Shown piece by piece: positions 53,860-64,000 of a stretch of DNA of 64,000 nt. Under the pieces are notes generated by a model. It searched no databases. It saw nothing but the letters and a program-made list of their open reading frames with translations, and had not been told where the DNA came from. How positions within the stretch are numbered: the first letter of the stretch is position 1; the number at the start of each line of letters is the position of its first letter. Source of the stretch: Pseudorasbora parva (taxonomy: Eukaryota > Chordata > Actinopteri > Cypriniformes > Gobionidae); contig NC_090184.1 in NCBI RefSeq assembly GCF_024679245.1, forward strand, positions 18,385,644 through 18,449,643, written 5' to 3'. Made by a program: the position numbers and the translations under genes.

Positions 53860-54051
53860 CTGTGCACACCTCTGCAATCCAGGTGTACGCAATACTTGCC
53901 CTTGATAAATGCCGCGGCTGAAAACGATCGTCATTTGAATAACACACCCCTATATATTCAAGTCTCCGCCTCCCCCACGCCCTCATTTTACGCCATGGAC
54001 ACACGGAAGATGGCAAAGAAGCAAAACTTCTCTGATGTGGAGATCGGGCGC
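53860..54051 (+). pseudogene. Possible Harbinger MYB-like protein start
   Basis: Autonomous Harbinger elements encode a MYB/SANT-like DNA-binding protein beside the transposase. A frame ending here reads MDTRKMAKKQNFSDVEIG from an ATG at 53995, recalling the N-terminal start of that protein family (basic stretch, then K-x-N-F-(S/T)-x-x-E). Upstream 53870-53990 looks like a 5' leader. The reading frame is lost at 54050, where a different miniature element begins. Only about 18 residues support this, so confidence is low. Confidence 0.35.
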
Positions 54052-54163
54052 GTCTCAATCATCTTATTAGTCCACTAGTCAGGGCAGTGATTAGGACATA
54101 AGTCAATGGGCTGACTCCCTGATCAGTGCCTTGACTACTGAACTAGGGAGTTGATTGAGACAT
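54052..54163. mobile_element. Short tctcaatca-ended miniature element
   Basis: gtctcaatcatcttattagt at left and agggagttgattgagac at right form imperfect inverted ends of about 110 bp, truncating the putative MYB-like frame and the Gypsy LTR. Confidence 0.5.
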
Positions 54164-54280
54164 GTGGATAATGAGTGCAGCAGGTGACGGTGATCCAATC
54201 CCAGTAATCAGTGACCCCGCCTCCAACACAACCACACACACATAGAGAGGAAAAAGACAATGAATTTATGAACCATGACA
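54164..54280 (-). repeat. Gypsy 3' LTR fragment
   Basis: Starts tgtcatggttcataaattc on the minus strand directly after the purine tract; ends at the miniature element at 54163. No matching 5' LTR in the window. Confidence 0.65.
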
Positions 54281-56785
54281 GTACCCCTCCCCCTGGGAGC
54301 GCTCCCTGGAGCTCCCAGGAGGCGATCGGCTTGGGCCTTGGTGCGTCTACCCACCTGAAGCAGAGTCTCGCGGGCTCTGCTCCATGTGTGACGACACCTC
54401 TGGACAAAGGCGTGAGCAGAGGGAACCGCGACTTCGGATTCCATACTGGGAAAGATAGGTGGCTGGTAACCTAAGCTACACTTAAACGGAGATAGGCCCA
54501 TAGCTGACATTGGAAACAAGTTATGTGCGTACTCAACCCAAGACAGTTGCTGACTCCAGGAGGAAGGATTCTTAGAGACCAAACATCGTAACACTCTCTC
54601 AAGATCTTGGTTATCACGCTCGGTTTGACCATTGCTCTGGGGATGAAAGCCCGAAGACAGACTAACCGTTGCCCCTAATAATTTACAGAATTCACGCCAA
54701 AATTTAGATGTCTTACCCATGGCACAAACCGAACATGCCAAAACAAATTCCCAAATGTCACGAGCCATACCAGGCCACCAGAATCGTTGCTTGACCAAAA
54801 ATTTGGTTCTGTCAACTCCTAGGTGACAAGCTACATTGGAACCATGACCCCATCGAATCACGTCGGACCTCATCCCCTCAGGCACAAATAATCGACTCGG
54901 TGGTCCGCCGGGCAGAGGCGTTACCCCTTCAAAGGCCGTTCTGACCTTCGATTCGACCTCCCATGAGTGTAGAGATGATAAGTCTATCAGGAAAAATGCA
55001 CTCGGGAGTAGACGGGTGTTCGGAGTGGTCAAAAACACGAGACAAAGCATCGGGTTTGATGTTTTTAGAACCCGGATGATACAAAAGCGTAAAAGCAAAA
55101 CGTCCGAAAAAAAGGGCCCACCGAGCCCGCCTAGAGTTGAGTCTTTTGGCCGATCTGATGTACTCCAGATTCTTATGGTCGGTCCAAACGATCAAGGGAA
55201 CCCCCGATCCCTCTAACCAATGGCGCCATTCTTCCAATGCGAGTTTGACCGCCAACAACTCTCGGTTACCAATGTCGTAGTTTCGCTCGGCTGACGACAA
55301 TCGATGGGGAAAAAATGCGCAAGGATGCATCTTGTCGTCCGAGGAAGAGCGCTGGGAAAGCACAGCGCCTACCCCCACCTCTGAAGTGTCCACCTCCACC
55401 ACAAACTGACGTGATGGATCAGGGGCGACAAGAATGGAAGCCGAAACGAAGTGGCTCTTCAGTTTAGAAAATGTAGCCTCGGCTACACCGGATCACCTGA
55501 ACGTCGTTTTGGAGGAGGTCAACGCTGTCAGAGGTGCGGCTAGTTGGCTGAAGTTACAAATAAAACATTGGTAAAAATTGGCAAACCCCAGAAACCTCTG
55601 CAGGGCCTTATGGGAATCTGGACTTGGCCAATCGACCACAGCATTAACTTTATCAGGATCCATGCGCATTCCCTTGGACGAGATGATATAACCTAAGAAC
55701 GGGACAGACTGTGTATGAAAAAACGCATTTCTCCGCCTTGACAAAAAGCCCATTCTCTAGAAACCTCTGAAGCACTAGGCTGACGTGCTGAACATGCTCC
55801 TGGAGAGAGGAAGAAAAAATCTATATGTCATCCAGGTAAACATAAATGAACTGATCTACCATAGCTCTCAGCACGTCATTCACCAGTGCTTGGAAGACTG
55901 CGGGGGAGTTGGACAGCCCAAAGGGCATGACCAAATATTCAAAATGTCCCCTGGGGGTATTAAACACAGTCTTCCATTCATCCCCCTCCCTTATACCCAC
56001 CAAATGATAAGCATTATGTAAGTCCAACTTAGTGAATATGGATGCTCCCTGCAACCTCTCGAAGGCTGAAGACATCAACGGCAAAGGATAAGTATTCTTT
56101 ACCGTGAGGTTATTCAGTCCTCGGTAATCAATGCAAGGTCGCAGAGAGCCGTCCTTCATACCCACAAAGAAGAACCCCGCCACCGCTGGAAAAGAGGAAG
56201 GGAGGATGAATCCGGAAGCTAGAGAATCAGAAATATATTTCTCCATGGCCTCCCTCTCAGGATTAGAAAGTGAGTATAACTTGCCCTTAGGCGGAGACGT
56301 ACCTGGCATGAGATCTATAGCACAGTCATAGGGACGATGCGGAGGAAGAGAAGCAGCCCGGGACTTACTGAACACTTCCTTCAGGTCGAGGTACTGGGCA
56401 CGTTAGACAAATTCACCATCTCCTCCTGTAACACAGAACTTGACACAGACGAACAAGCAGACACAAGACAAGAGGCATAACATCGATTACTCCAGGCAGA
56501 GACAGAATTGTGTCCCCAGTCAACCCTGGGGTTGTGCTTGACCAACCAGGGAGGACCGAGGACGATCGGAACCAAGGGGGTGTCTGTGATGAGGAATTCC
56601 ATAGTCTCAGTGTGATTACCAGATACAGTCAGAGTGATGGGGTTGGTGGTGTGAGTAATGGTTGGAAGTGTCTGTCCATTCAGAGCATGAACTGCAATAA
56701 GGCTGGAAAGGGGAGTGATGGGAATGTGGAGGTGTACAGCCAGGGAACGGTCCAGGAAGTTACCCTCCGCTCCGGAATCCAAAAG
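54164..56785 (-). mobile_element. Gypsy retrotransposon, 5'-truncated pol plus LTR piece
   Basis: On the minus strand: protease, RT, RNase H, integrase, a purine tract (complement of 54281-54298) and the first 117 bp of the 3' LTR beginning TGTCATGG at 54280. Gag, the 5' LTR and most of the 3' LTR are missing. The upstream border at about 56785 joins plus-strand DIRS sequence. Confidence 0.88.
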
Positions 56786-56860
56786 GGCCTTTGGTTCTTG
56801 TCCCAAAGTCCTGTGCTGGGAGCTTCTTGTTGTTGCATAACTCTTATGACAGATGCTTCC
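54281..56860 (-). pseudogene. Gypsy pol (protease-RT-RNase H-integrase)
   Basis: Minus strand. The aspartic protease has ALLDSGAEGNFLD (about 56775). RT has [46 protein letters not shown] and catalytic YLDD near 55830. A TAG follows YLDDI and a single-base frame change lies near 55740, where [10 protein letters not shown] resumes. RNase H has [13 protein letters not shown] and [13 protein letters not shown] with a TGA upstream near 55490. Integrase shows the zinc-binding H/C block ending ACSVCAMGK. The sequence then jumps to KLLGATVSLSSGFHPQSNG, so the part with the first two catalytic acidic residues is deleted. The C-terminal tail is also missing: the frame runs into the purine tract. Clearly a dead relic. 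Confidence 0.88.
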
Positions 56861-57320
56861 CTCACAGGCTGGGCTCAGGTTATGTGGAGGGGTCATCATC
56901 TCTCTGGCACCTTGGGAAGAAACATGTTGGTGTTTCTTCTGTGGTGCATCAGATCATGAGTATAGCAGCTTTGTAAGCCTTATTATAGGAGTATCCCTAC
57001 ACGAGGTGTGTAATATGGCAGGCTGGACCTTTCCGCACACATTCTTCAGGTTTTACAACCTAGATTTGGGCTTCAACCCTGGGTCTTAGTTATGCTCTTC
57101 TGATTCCACACAAGAGAGACATTGTTCAGTATGGTGGCATGGGTATAAACATTCTCCCAGCGCCATTTTTTGCCACAACCCAAGTTCTCTTGCAAGTTCC
57201 CTTGGATGACTTGTTTCAGCCTATCAGAAGCTTACATTGTTTGGTCTTTGTGCACCTTATAGCTTCATTGTCATGGCACCCTGCATATGATGTCCCATCG
57301 TACCATTGGAATGATTTCAC
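56786..57320 (+). mobile_element. DIRS relic: RNase H piece, YR end, decayed 3' region
   Basis: 56786-56900 aligns with the RNase H start of DIRS-B (about 11215-11340; FLSQSPVLGAS and TDASLTGW). After a gap, 56983-57090 encodes a YR end (SLHEVCNMAGWTFPHTFFRF with FYNLDL). The following 230 bp recall a decayed ICR and ITR (gcttacattg..., ccttatagcttc, cacttacag-type positions). Large deletions between parts. Confidence 0.7.
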
Positions 57321-57322
57321 AT

Positions 57323-58290
57323 TAGTGATGTCCGGTTCGTGAACGAATTGTTCTTTTTAACCAGATCTTCATAGTGAACCGATCGAACCAGTTCACCAAA
57401 TCGAACTGAATCATTCTAAACGGTTCACGTCTCAAATCAGGGCTGATCCCACAAGTTACTATAGTTATTAACTTTCTGACATGAGTGACAGTCTCTCCTA
57501 CTAGAAATAAACTAATATCTTGAAGTAGATGTTGTAACTCCAATCGTTAGCTGAAGTGAGACATGTTTTGCTGAGAGATCTGATGAACTCACGAGCAGCT
57601 GATACTGAGCATGCGCGTGTAACCGAACGTAGCAGTTCTCGGATCAGCAGTACAGAATCGAAAACCGTTTCTGTCGGACATGTTCGATACTGAGAACCAC
57701 TGAGCCGATGAGCTGCGCATGTGTGTTATTTGTTCAGAGGAACGAAATGCAGGTTAAGTGTATAAAACTCATCACGTTTGGAAACATCACAACAAAGCTG
57801 TCTTATCACTGTATTATTTTAAAGTTTGGAAACAATGGATTGTAAAACGGTCAAATTAAACATGTGTTTGTTTTATCAATAATGCATGATATTTTTAGGA
57901 ACAGGGAACAGCTTTTTTTCTTATTTAATTTCTAAGTCGATAGGCATTTTAAAATGTAATCAAAACAGTAGGTTTGATATAGACTACATATTCATCTTGC
58001 AACAGTTCAGCTCAGCACACACACTCTGATACAGCGGTTCTCGAGTCAGGACCGGGTTGCGGGTTGATCTTTCGGATCACCAGTACAGAATCGAAAACCG
58101 TTTCTATTGGACACGTTCGATCTTTCGGACATGTTCGATTCTGAGAACCGGTGAGCTGAGATACTGAGCATGCGTGATAGCGTTGCAACCAAACTGTTTC
58201 TCTCGGACTGGGACAGCTGATGCTGATAATACATGAGCACAGGTGAACCGAGGATTTGTGTAAGTATGTTATGTCAATGTAAGTTTATTT
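57323..58290. mobile_element. hAT-like non-autonomous element, copy 2, truncated
   Basis: It starts tagtgatgtccggttcgtg and follows 51483-52440 closely, including gatcccacaagttactatag and aacaatggattgtaaaacgg. It stops around 58290, where another repeat begins. The right end is missing. Confidence 0.8.
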
Positions 58291-59120
58291 AAAGGTCCCA
58301 TGGCATGAAATTCTAATTTTATGAGGTTTTTCAACATTAATATGAGTTCCTCTAGCCTGAATGTTTTCCCCAAGTCGCTAGAAATTTTGATCAGTATAAA
58401 ACGAGTTCAAGCTGTCTTTCTCTGCCTTTGAGAAAATGGGAGCTCAGATGAGCTGATCTTGAATTCTCCTGTTATGACGTCATACCAGGAAAGGTTACCG
58501 CCCCTTCCTCTGCTTTGCCCGCCCAGAGAATTAGTAGAAAAAGGAGACAGTTTTATCAGTGGATGTCAGCAGCAGCACAGGCTTTACCATAAGGATTTAA
58601 CAGCACCGCCACAAACAGTGAGTAACAGTGTTCATTAATGCCTGATCTGGGATCAGTGAGTTCTGATGTGTAGGTAATCATTCAAATTCACACAGACTTT
58701 CTTTCAAATTGGTTAAAACTGTCAGTCCTGCAGCTGGCCGTCTTAATGCATCAGTGAATCAAGCCAGTGACTAAAACCATCAACTTCACGTCATTTCTGT
58801 TAGCAGCATGAAACAAATCTGTTATTTAAATGATTAAACTACAGAGAGTATTCAAAGAACACTCTTTATAATGTTCCGATTGGTCAATCACACGTTTATA
58901 TGACACTGCTCATTATGCTCAACAGAAGCTCTTACTCTATTCATGTCGATGTCGTGTTTGCTGTTAGCTGTGGTGAAAGCATTTTGTGAGAGAAATAACA
59001 TTGCAAAGTTCACTTGTGTTTATTCAGAGCTCTCAGATACAAACTAAATAAACTAGCACTCTCAAAAACTCGGTACAATAACACTTCCTCAACAATCCTT
59101 CCCCAGCTCCTTCTCTCTCA
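58291..59120 (+). repeat. Repeat with aaaggtcccatggcatgaaa start
   Basis: The start aaaggtcccatggcatgaaa and following tttatgaggtttttcaacat are a widespread teleost repeat start. It may cut copy 2 above. No right end recognised. TTTAA just before it would fit a TTAA-type target. Confidence 0.55.
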
Positions 59121-59755
59121 TGCTGCGTCCCAATTCGCCTACTTATACTACGTCCTAAAAGCATGTACTCTTTTTGTGAAGAAAAAATATATGCTTTTGA
59201 GTGTGTAGCAGAAAAGTATGCAAGCTTCGGGACATACTACTTCGCCATCTTTAACGGACTCGCTTAGTTACGTGCATCCCGTCATCTGCCCTGTCAATCA
59301 TTGTCAGATTCGTCACAGTTCAAATCTTCCATATTCAGTTTAATCTCCTGCCGTATCGGAGAGAAATGTAGCCGCTCGTTGATCTGCCATGGGTGGGTCT
59401 TTGTGGGTCAGAGATTCTCCAATGTGTTTGCAGTTTAAATATAATGATGCATTTAAAAGTGAATGGCCAAACGTGTCATTAAAAAAGTTCACAATGCTGC
59501 TGCAGGTGAAATATAATGTGGACAACACTGAATAAATATATTTTTGTCAGGTTAAATATTGATAGTTGGTCACTCAAACCCCATTTATCTAAACTTCTCT
59601 ACATAACCGTCTGACTCGCACATCCACCATGTTTGTAGTTTTTTTAACGCTTTTTATCCGTGTTTGTAGATCTATTCGAATCCTCGTCCAACTCGCAATG
59701 GGTTGTGGGCAATATCAGCCGTTAGAGTGCACATCGATCCGTACTTCGAATTCGG
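59121..59755. repeat. Repeat with ctgcgtcccaattcgcctac end
   Basis: Left ctgcgtcccaattcgccta and right cgaattcggaccgg are weak inverted ends of a dispersed fish family. Boundaries are uncertain. Confidence 0.4.
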
Positions 59756-61982
59756 ACCGGAAATAGTAAACCATCCTAATTATCGTTATCGAGAAAATCC
59801 CAGAAAATATTGAAATATCATTTTTGGTTAATATCGCACACCCCTATTTTACATGTTTCAGGAAGCAATCACACAGAAGCGTTTCCAAAGTGTCAATACT
59901 TAACACAGCCTAAGTTCCCTTGTCCAAACCAGATAATCGCAAATCCCTGTGACTGTTCTAAATATTTATTTAGTCATGTCTGTCTCACAGTGCTGATTAC
60001 ACAAGGCTGAAACAAACACTAAACCCTAACCTCAACCTGTTAACCTAAAAACTGTGCTGTTATCACATGATTGAATCCATTCATGATAACTCAGAACTGA
60101 ATCCATGAAGCCTGATGTTATTTTGACAGGTGACTGTGTGATTGAATAGACCATTGAAATCGGCTGTAGTTCATGAGTTTGTGCTAAACTGGTTTTGGGA
60201 GGAAAAAGCATATTCTTTAAGTAGGTACTTCACTTCCCTCACCGTTGTCTGTTTTTGTTGATCACAACCGCTCAACTTACCTCTGACTCCTTACCTGTTT
60301 TGCTTCACGCATGATCCTCATCGTTGTTAGCCTTCATCGGTCCTCCTCTTCAGTTCTGATCATCCGTCTTGCCAGTCGCCCACCATCTGCAAAGTCAAAG
60401 AGCCTATTACCATCGAGCTAAGTTCATTCAAACTGTCTTGCTCTCTGTCATGAATTACAATACCTGTATTGTCTGTCTCCTCCTGTCCGCTGACAATAAA
60501 TTACATGCAGGCATTATTTAAGTGCAAGGTACAAACATGTATGTGTCACCATTATAGTTTTATTATTATAATTGTTATTATTGCTATTTACGCTTGTCCC
60601 TCACACTCATTCTCTGTCTGATCCCTGTTACGTTATGTTGTGGTTTGTGTTTACATATCTGCCTGTCTTAAATTACCTGAAATTAAACTATGTATTTGTC
60701 TTCGTCTGTCTGTCTGCAAGCTAACTGTGACAGTATATACATAAAAATGCACAACAACTTTTTTTAAAATATAACATATGTATATTTGGATGCAGCCAAA
60801 ACATATAATTTTCCTAGAAGATTCAGCTCACTCATGCATTTAAATTCAGTCACTCAGGAAATGTGAAGCATGGCCACTGAGAGAAAAACCTGGAAGCGGT
60901 CCAAAGTGCAGGCTGTTGACATGAAATCGTTGATGATGCTAATGCTAATATAATTTTAACCACTTAGTTTCTCTGGGTACTGTATTATACCATTGAACTT
61001 CATAAACTTAATCAAGCTTTTGTTCAATCAAGCCATTTTGATGTTGCAAAAGGGTAGATCAAATGCAGCGTCAAATGAAATATGAACAGTGAGTTATATT
61101 AAGTTAATTACTCTTGTGGCCATAAAACGTAGCAGTCTCAATGTATAAATATCCTTCTGTGTGTATGAAAACCCCATTGGGAGTTTATTGCAGCATATTC
61201 TCACAAGCATTGAAGTCATACAAAAGATATATGAATGATGTTGTTATTGAAACTTAAAATATTGCGAACGCTGGCTTTTAGCCATTTAGTGGAGCTGAGT
61301 TGCGTACACCACAATGATTATGAAAAAGGATAAGATGAAATATGGTAAGACAGTAAATTATAGGAAATTGTAAGTCGACAGGATGGTAGAGAATGGACTG
61401 TTGTGTAACTGTGCTGTTTTCATGGATCATTGCAGTTATGAAATTATGGAGAATCTTTACCTTGTCTCCGGATGCCCTCCTGGTTGTTTGGATTTGTGCC
61501 TGTTTTGTTCATATTACATGATTACACACTCTGAGGGAATGGAATATGAAGAGACCTCCATCAGACCTTGAGCTGTGTGCGTCATAGACAGAAATATATT
61601 ACTTATGGTGCCTTTGCAATGAGTGACCCTTGACCTGGGAGCGTTGCCACCTTTTGAAATAGTCCAAAACAAATCTGTGTGAGGCTTGTTTCTAGCTTTG
61701 ATTTGTAATGGAATACTAACTTACTACACACTCAACAACTCTGAATGCTGGCTACTATTTTTGTTAAAATTTGTGAATGTATGGTTACATTTACCATAGC
61801 TCTGTGAAAGAGGAAAATGTACTGGTGTGACATAATTGCGAACAAAATCAGGCCAAAATGTGTGTAGTTTGTTTCGGAAATGCAAACCAGCTTGCTAAAG
61901 CAGACTTTCCAGGGCTGCATTTTCCAAAAGCACCATAAGCCTAAGTAGGCATCTTAGGCATCTTAGGTATCTTAGGCATCAA
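59756..61982. other. Anonymous DNA
   Basis: No gene recognised. A short tcttaggcatcttaggtatc tandem lies at about 61945-61980. Confidence 0.4.
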
Positions 61983-62510
61983 TAGCCTAGAAATCTAAAC
62001 GCACCCTAGCAGCAGCAAATTTAATCTGCCCGCAAGTGTCGTCTAGGAACTCTCAATACCCTTCTGAGCTGTACTCCTCTCACTCTGGACGGACCAATCA
62101 CATCGTGTATAGAGTCGGCGGGCAGGGCCATAATGACACGGCCGAGTTGCGTTTGCGTGCTTCTAGTAAACACAGAAACTGGCTAACGGCGGCGGTCTTT
62201 CGAATCAGCTTTGACTGCGATTCTGGAAGACTTGGAGTTAAGCTTTTCTCTGAGAAAAGAACAAAGAACGGCACTGAAGTCATTCTTAAAAAGGGAAGAT
62301 GTGTTCGGAGTTTAGCCGACCGGATACGGTGAATGTTTAATCTATCAACAAGCTCTGTTTCACCTTCGTTGCTCTGGTTGGTGTAGCGCTATCCTATCGC
62401 GTGCAGAGGGAGTTTGAAAGACAACCGTTTATCCCGCCCCTCGAATTGAGCCCTGTCTATGGTGAGTTTCCAGACCAAACATCTTGATGTGGGTCTGGCT
62501 TGTCAGGCTA
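61983..62510. mobile_element. DNA-transposon-like repeat with tagcct...aggcta ends
   Basis: Left tagcctagaaatctaaacgc and right gggtctggcttgtcaggcta form imperfect inverted ends. The 9-bp flanks AGGCATCAA and AGGCACCAA differ once, but the left flank lies in an aggcatc-rich tandem, so the duplication may be chance. Confidence 0.45.
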
Positions 62511-64000
62511 AGGCACCAATAGTCTGTACGATCAACTTCGTCTGTACATCTGTACAACTACGCTCAAGATGCTTTGGAGAGCTCAGTCCAGAAAAGTTTG
62601 CTGTGGCTGGTAAACACTTTCAAACTACCATGGGTCTGTAGCAGTTACACAACTATTATGTAATTCCCATGGACCAATGGTGTGGCTCTGAGGCTCCACT
62701 TTTTCAATCCTTAGTATGTAAAATTATTTACAGGCAGAGCATTTTACTGATTTTCTATTGGTCTTATATTCAAGTAGCTTTTTTTGCCATTTACAGAGTC
62801 TCAGAACCTGGTCCTACCAGACTCTCATAGATTTCATTTGTGCAGAGAGTCTGGCCACTCTCCATTGACAAGCATTAACTTCCTTGAAGGCTTCCTCTGT
62901 TGAAGATTAAACCTTTTAGATCTGCCCAGAGACACTCTGGATCTTCCATAACCAATCACTAACGTTTGGTGGTGACATATGTCATCTCAAACCATAGACT
63001 GTAGTGCACAACATCAACGCCATCATTCTCAGCCCCTCCCTCTGTTTGCTGATTGGACCGGTTCAAATTTGATCAGAGAAAACCAGAAAATATACCGTAA
63101 TCCCAGACGTATTACTGAAGGAAAAGGAAAATTGAGTGGAAGTACGTAGGAGGGCGGAGCCATCTCAGGCTTACAATAACAAAAAAGTGATTATAGCAAA
63201 TTTGAAATGATCTTTCAGATTTTTAGACACAGCACTTTTATGCTGACGGTTTGTACCAGTCATGACAGTGTTGTATCATTGGGTGATGAGAGAGACAATA
63301 AAATAACTAAAGCAATTGAGTTAACATGCTTTCTCATGCATTCTGACTAAATCAAACACCAAAATGTCTCATCCAGACACATATTTGGAGGATGATTATG
63401 AGCTATTTCAGGCCGCAATTATTACCAAAGGCAAACCGTTTTTACAAGACAAATCCCAGACACCTAATGCTTGCATGTCAGCACGTAAAAGCACATGTCC
63501 GTGTTCAGGGTACACGATCCCAGGCACGACAACCTAATCACTGGCCGCTCAATCTAGACTTAGAATAGAACCACAAAACAAGACCAAAAAAAACTCTAGC
63601 GGATGAAACACATGAAACTACATGACATCTGCAGTGGAGTTTGGCCTAATCACTTTCATTTTTCTTCTCTATACATCAAGGGCTGCAGGATGAGAGCGTA
63701 TAAAGATAAACAGAGGCAGTGTTATTGCTCTATGGGTTTCATCATCACGACACGGACGTGAGCAATAGCAGACATGTACACGTCACATGTACAACCCTTT
63801 TCCTTTTGATTTCCGTCTACAGATCAGAGAGGGGGAGCCACTGTTTTCACTTCAAGAGGGTTAAAAACACTTACTCATCCAGCCTTTTATGTTGTTTTTG
63901 GCTAGTTTGAAGCAGGTAATTGTGTTCAGCATATGGAATTATACAACAAGAACCTTAAGTCAGTAAAATACATTTTCAAGGCACAAGGACCTATTGAATC
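62511..64000. other. Anonymous DNA
   Basis: No gene, RNA or element terminus recognised. Confidence 0.4.

Overview
This window looks like a repeat-rich intergenic or intronic block from a teleost fish, most likely a cyprinid. The inference rests on DIRS-type tyrosine-recombinase retrotransposons, an L2-clade LINE, Gypsy-like LTR elements, hAT and PIF/Harbinger relatives, TTAA-flanked miniature elements with the gttagttcaccc-type ends common in cyprinids, and long (AT)n microsatellites. I found no convincing host protein-coding exon, tRNA or rRNA. All recognisable coding sequence belongs to mobile elements, and all but one element (DIRS-B) is visibly broken or non-autonomous.

Layout. 0.3-1.9 kb: 5'-truncated DIRS (DIRS-A) with tyrosine recombinase (YR), internal complementary region and right inverted repeat. 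2.6-7.3 kb: minus-strand L2 LINE with both ORFs decayed. 7.6-13.7 kb: a near-intact DIRS (DIRS-B, 8119-13495) with gag-like, RT/RNase H/methyltransferase and YR frames, inserted in one of two neighbouring copies of a host repeat; the other copy keeps the empty site. 14.4-17.7 kb: decayed DIRS-C, interrupted by a hAT element with an 8-bp target duplication and carrying a foldback at a deletion junction. 17.7-35.2 kb: mostly anonymous AT-rich DNA with miniature elements, including a palindromic AT-rich family (24.5-26.1 and 31.3-31.6 kb) that is itself interrupted by a small hAT with a BED-finger remnant.

35.2-40.6 kb: a 5.4-kb LTR-like unit (TG...CA ends, 4-bp target duplication, TATA box, AATAAA) swollen by a 1.28-kb Harbinger-like element and a roughly 3-kb array of a 56-bp repeat. 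41.9-48.6 kb: TIR element, a second type of YR fragment, a very young non-autonomous LTR element with apparently identical 371-bp LTRs, a deleted Gypsy-like element and two (AT)n tracts. 49-64 kb: miniature elements, two copies of a roughly 1.3-kb hAT-like family, a minus-strand Gypsy pol relic between DIRS relics, and anonymous DNA.

Together the window is a layered record of insertions. Target duplications and one empty site allow several events to be ordered. In DIRS-B the parts fit the known DIRS cycle: gag-like protein, RT/RNase H copying, a circular intermediate templated by the internal complementary region, and YR integration at a GTT core without target duplication. Motif, coordinate and identity statements were read by eye; no alignment or database search was run.
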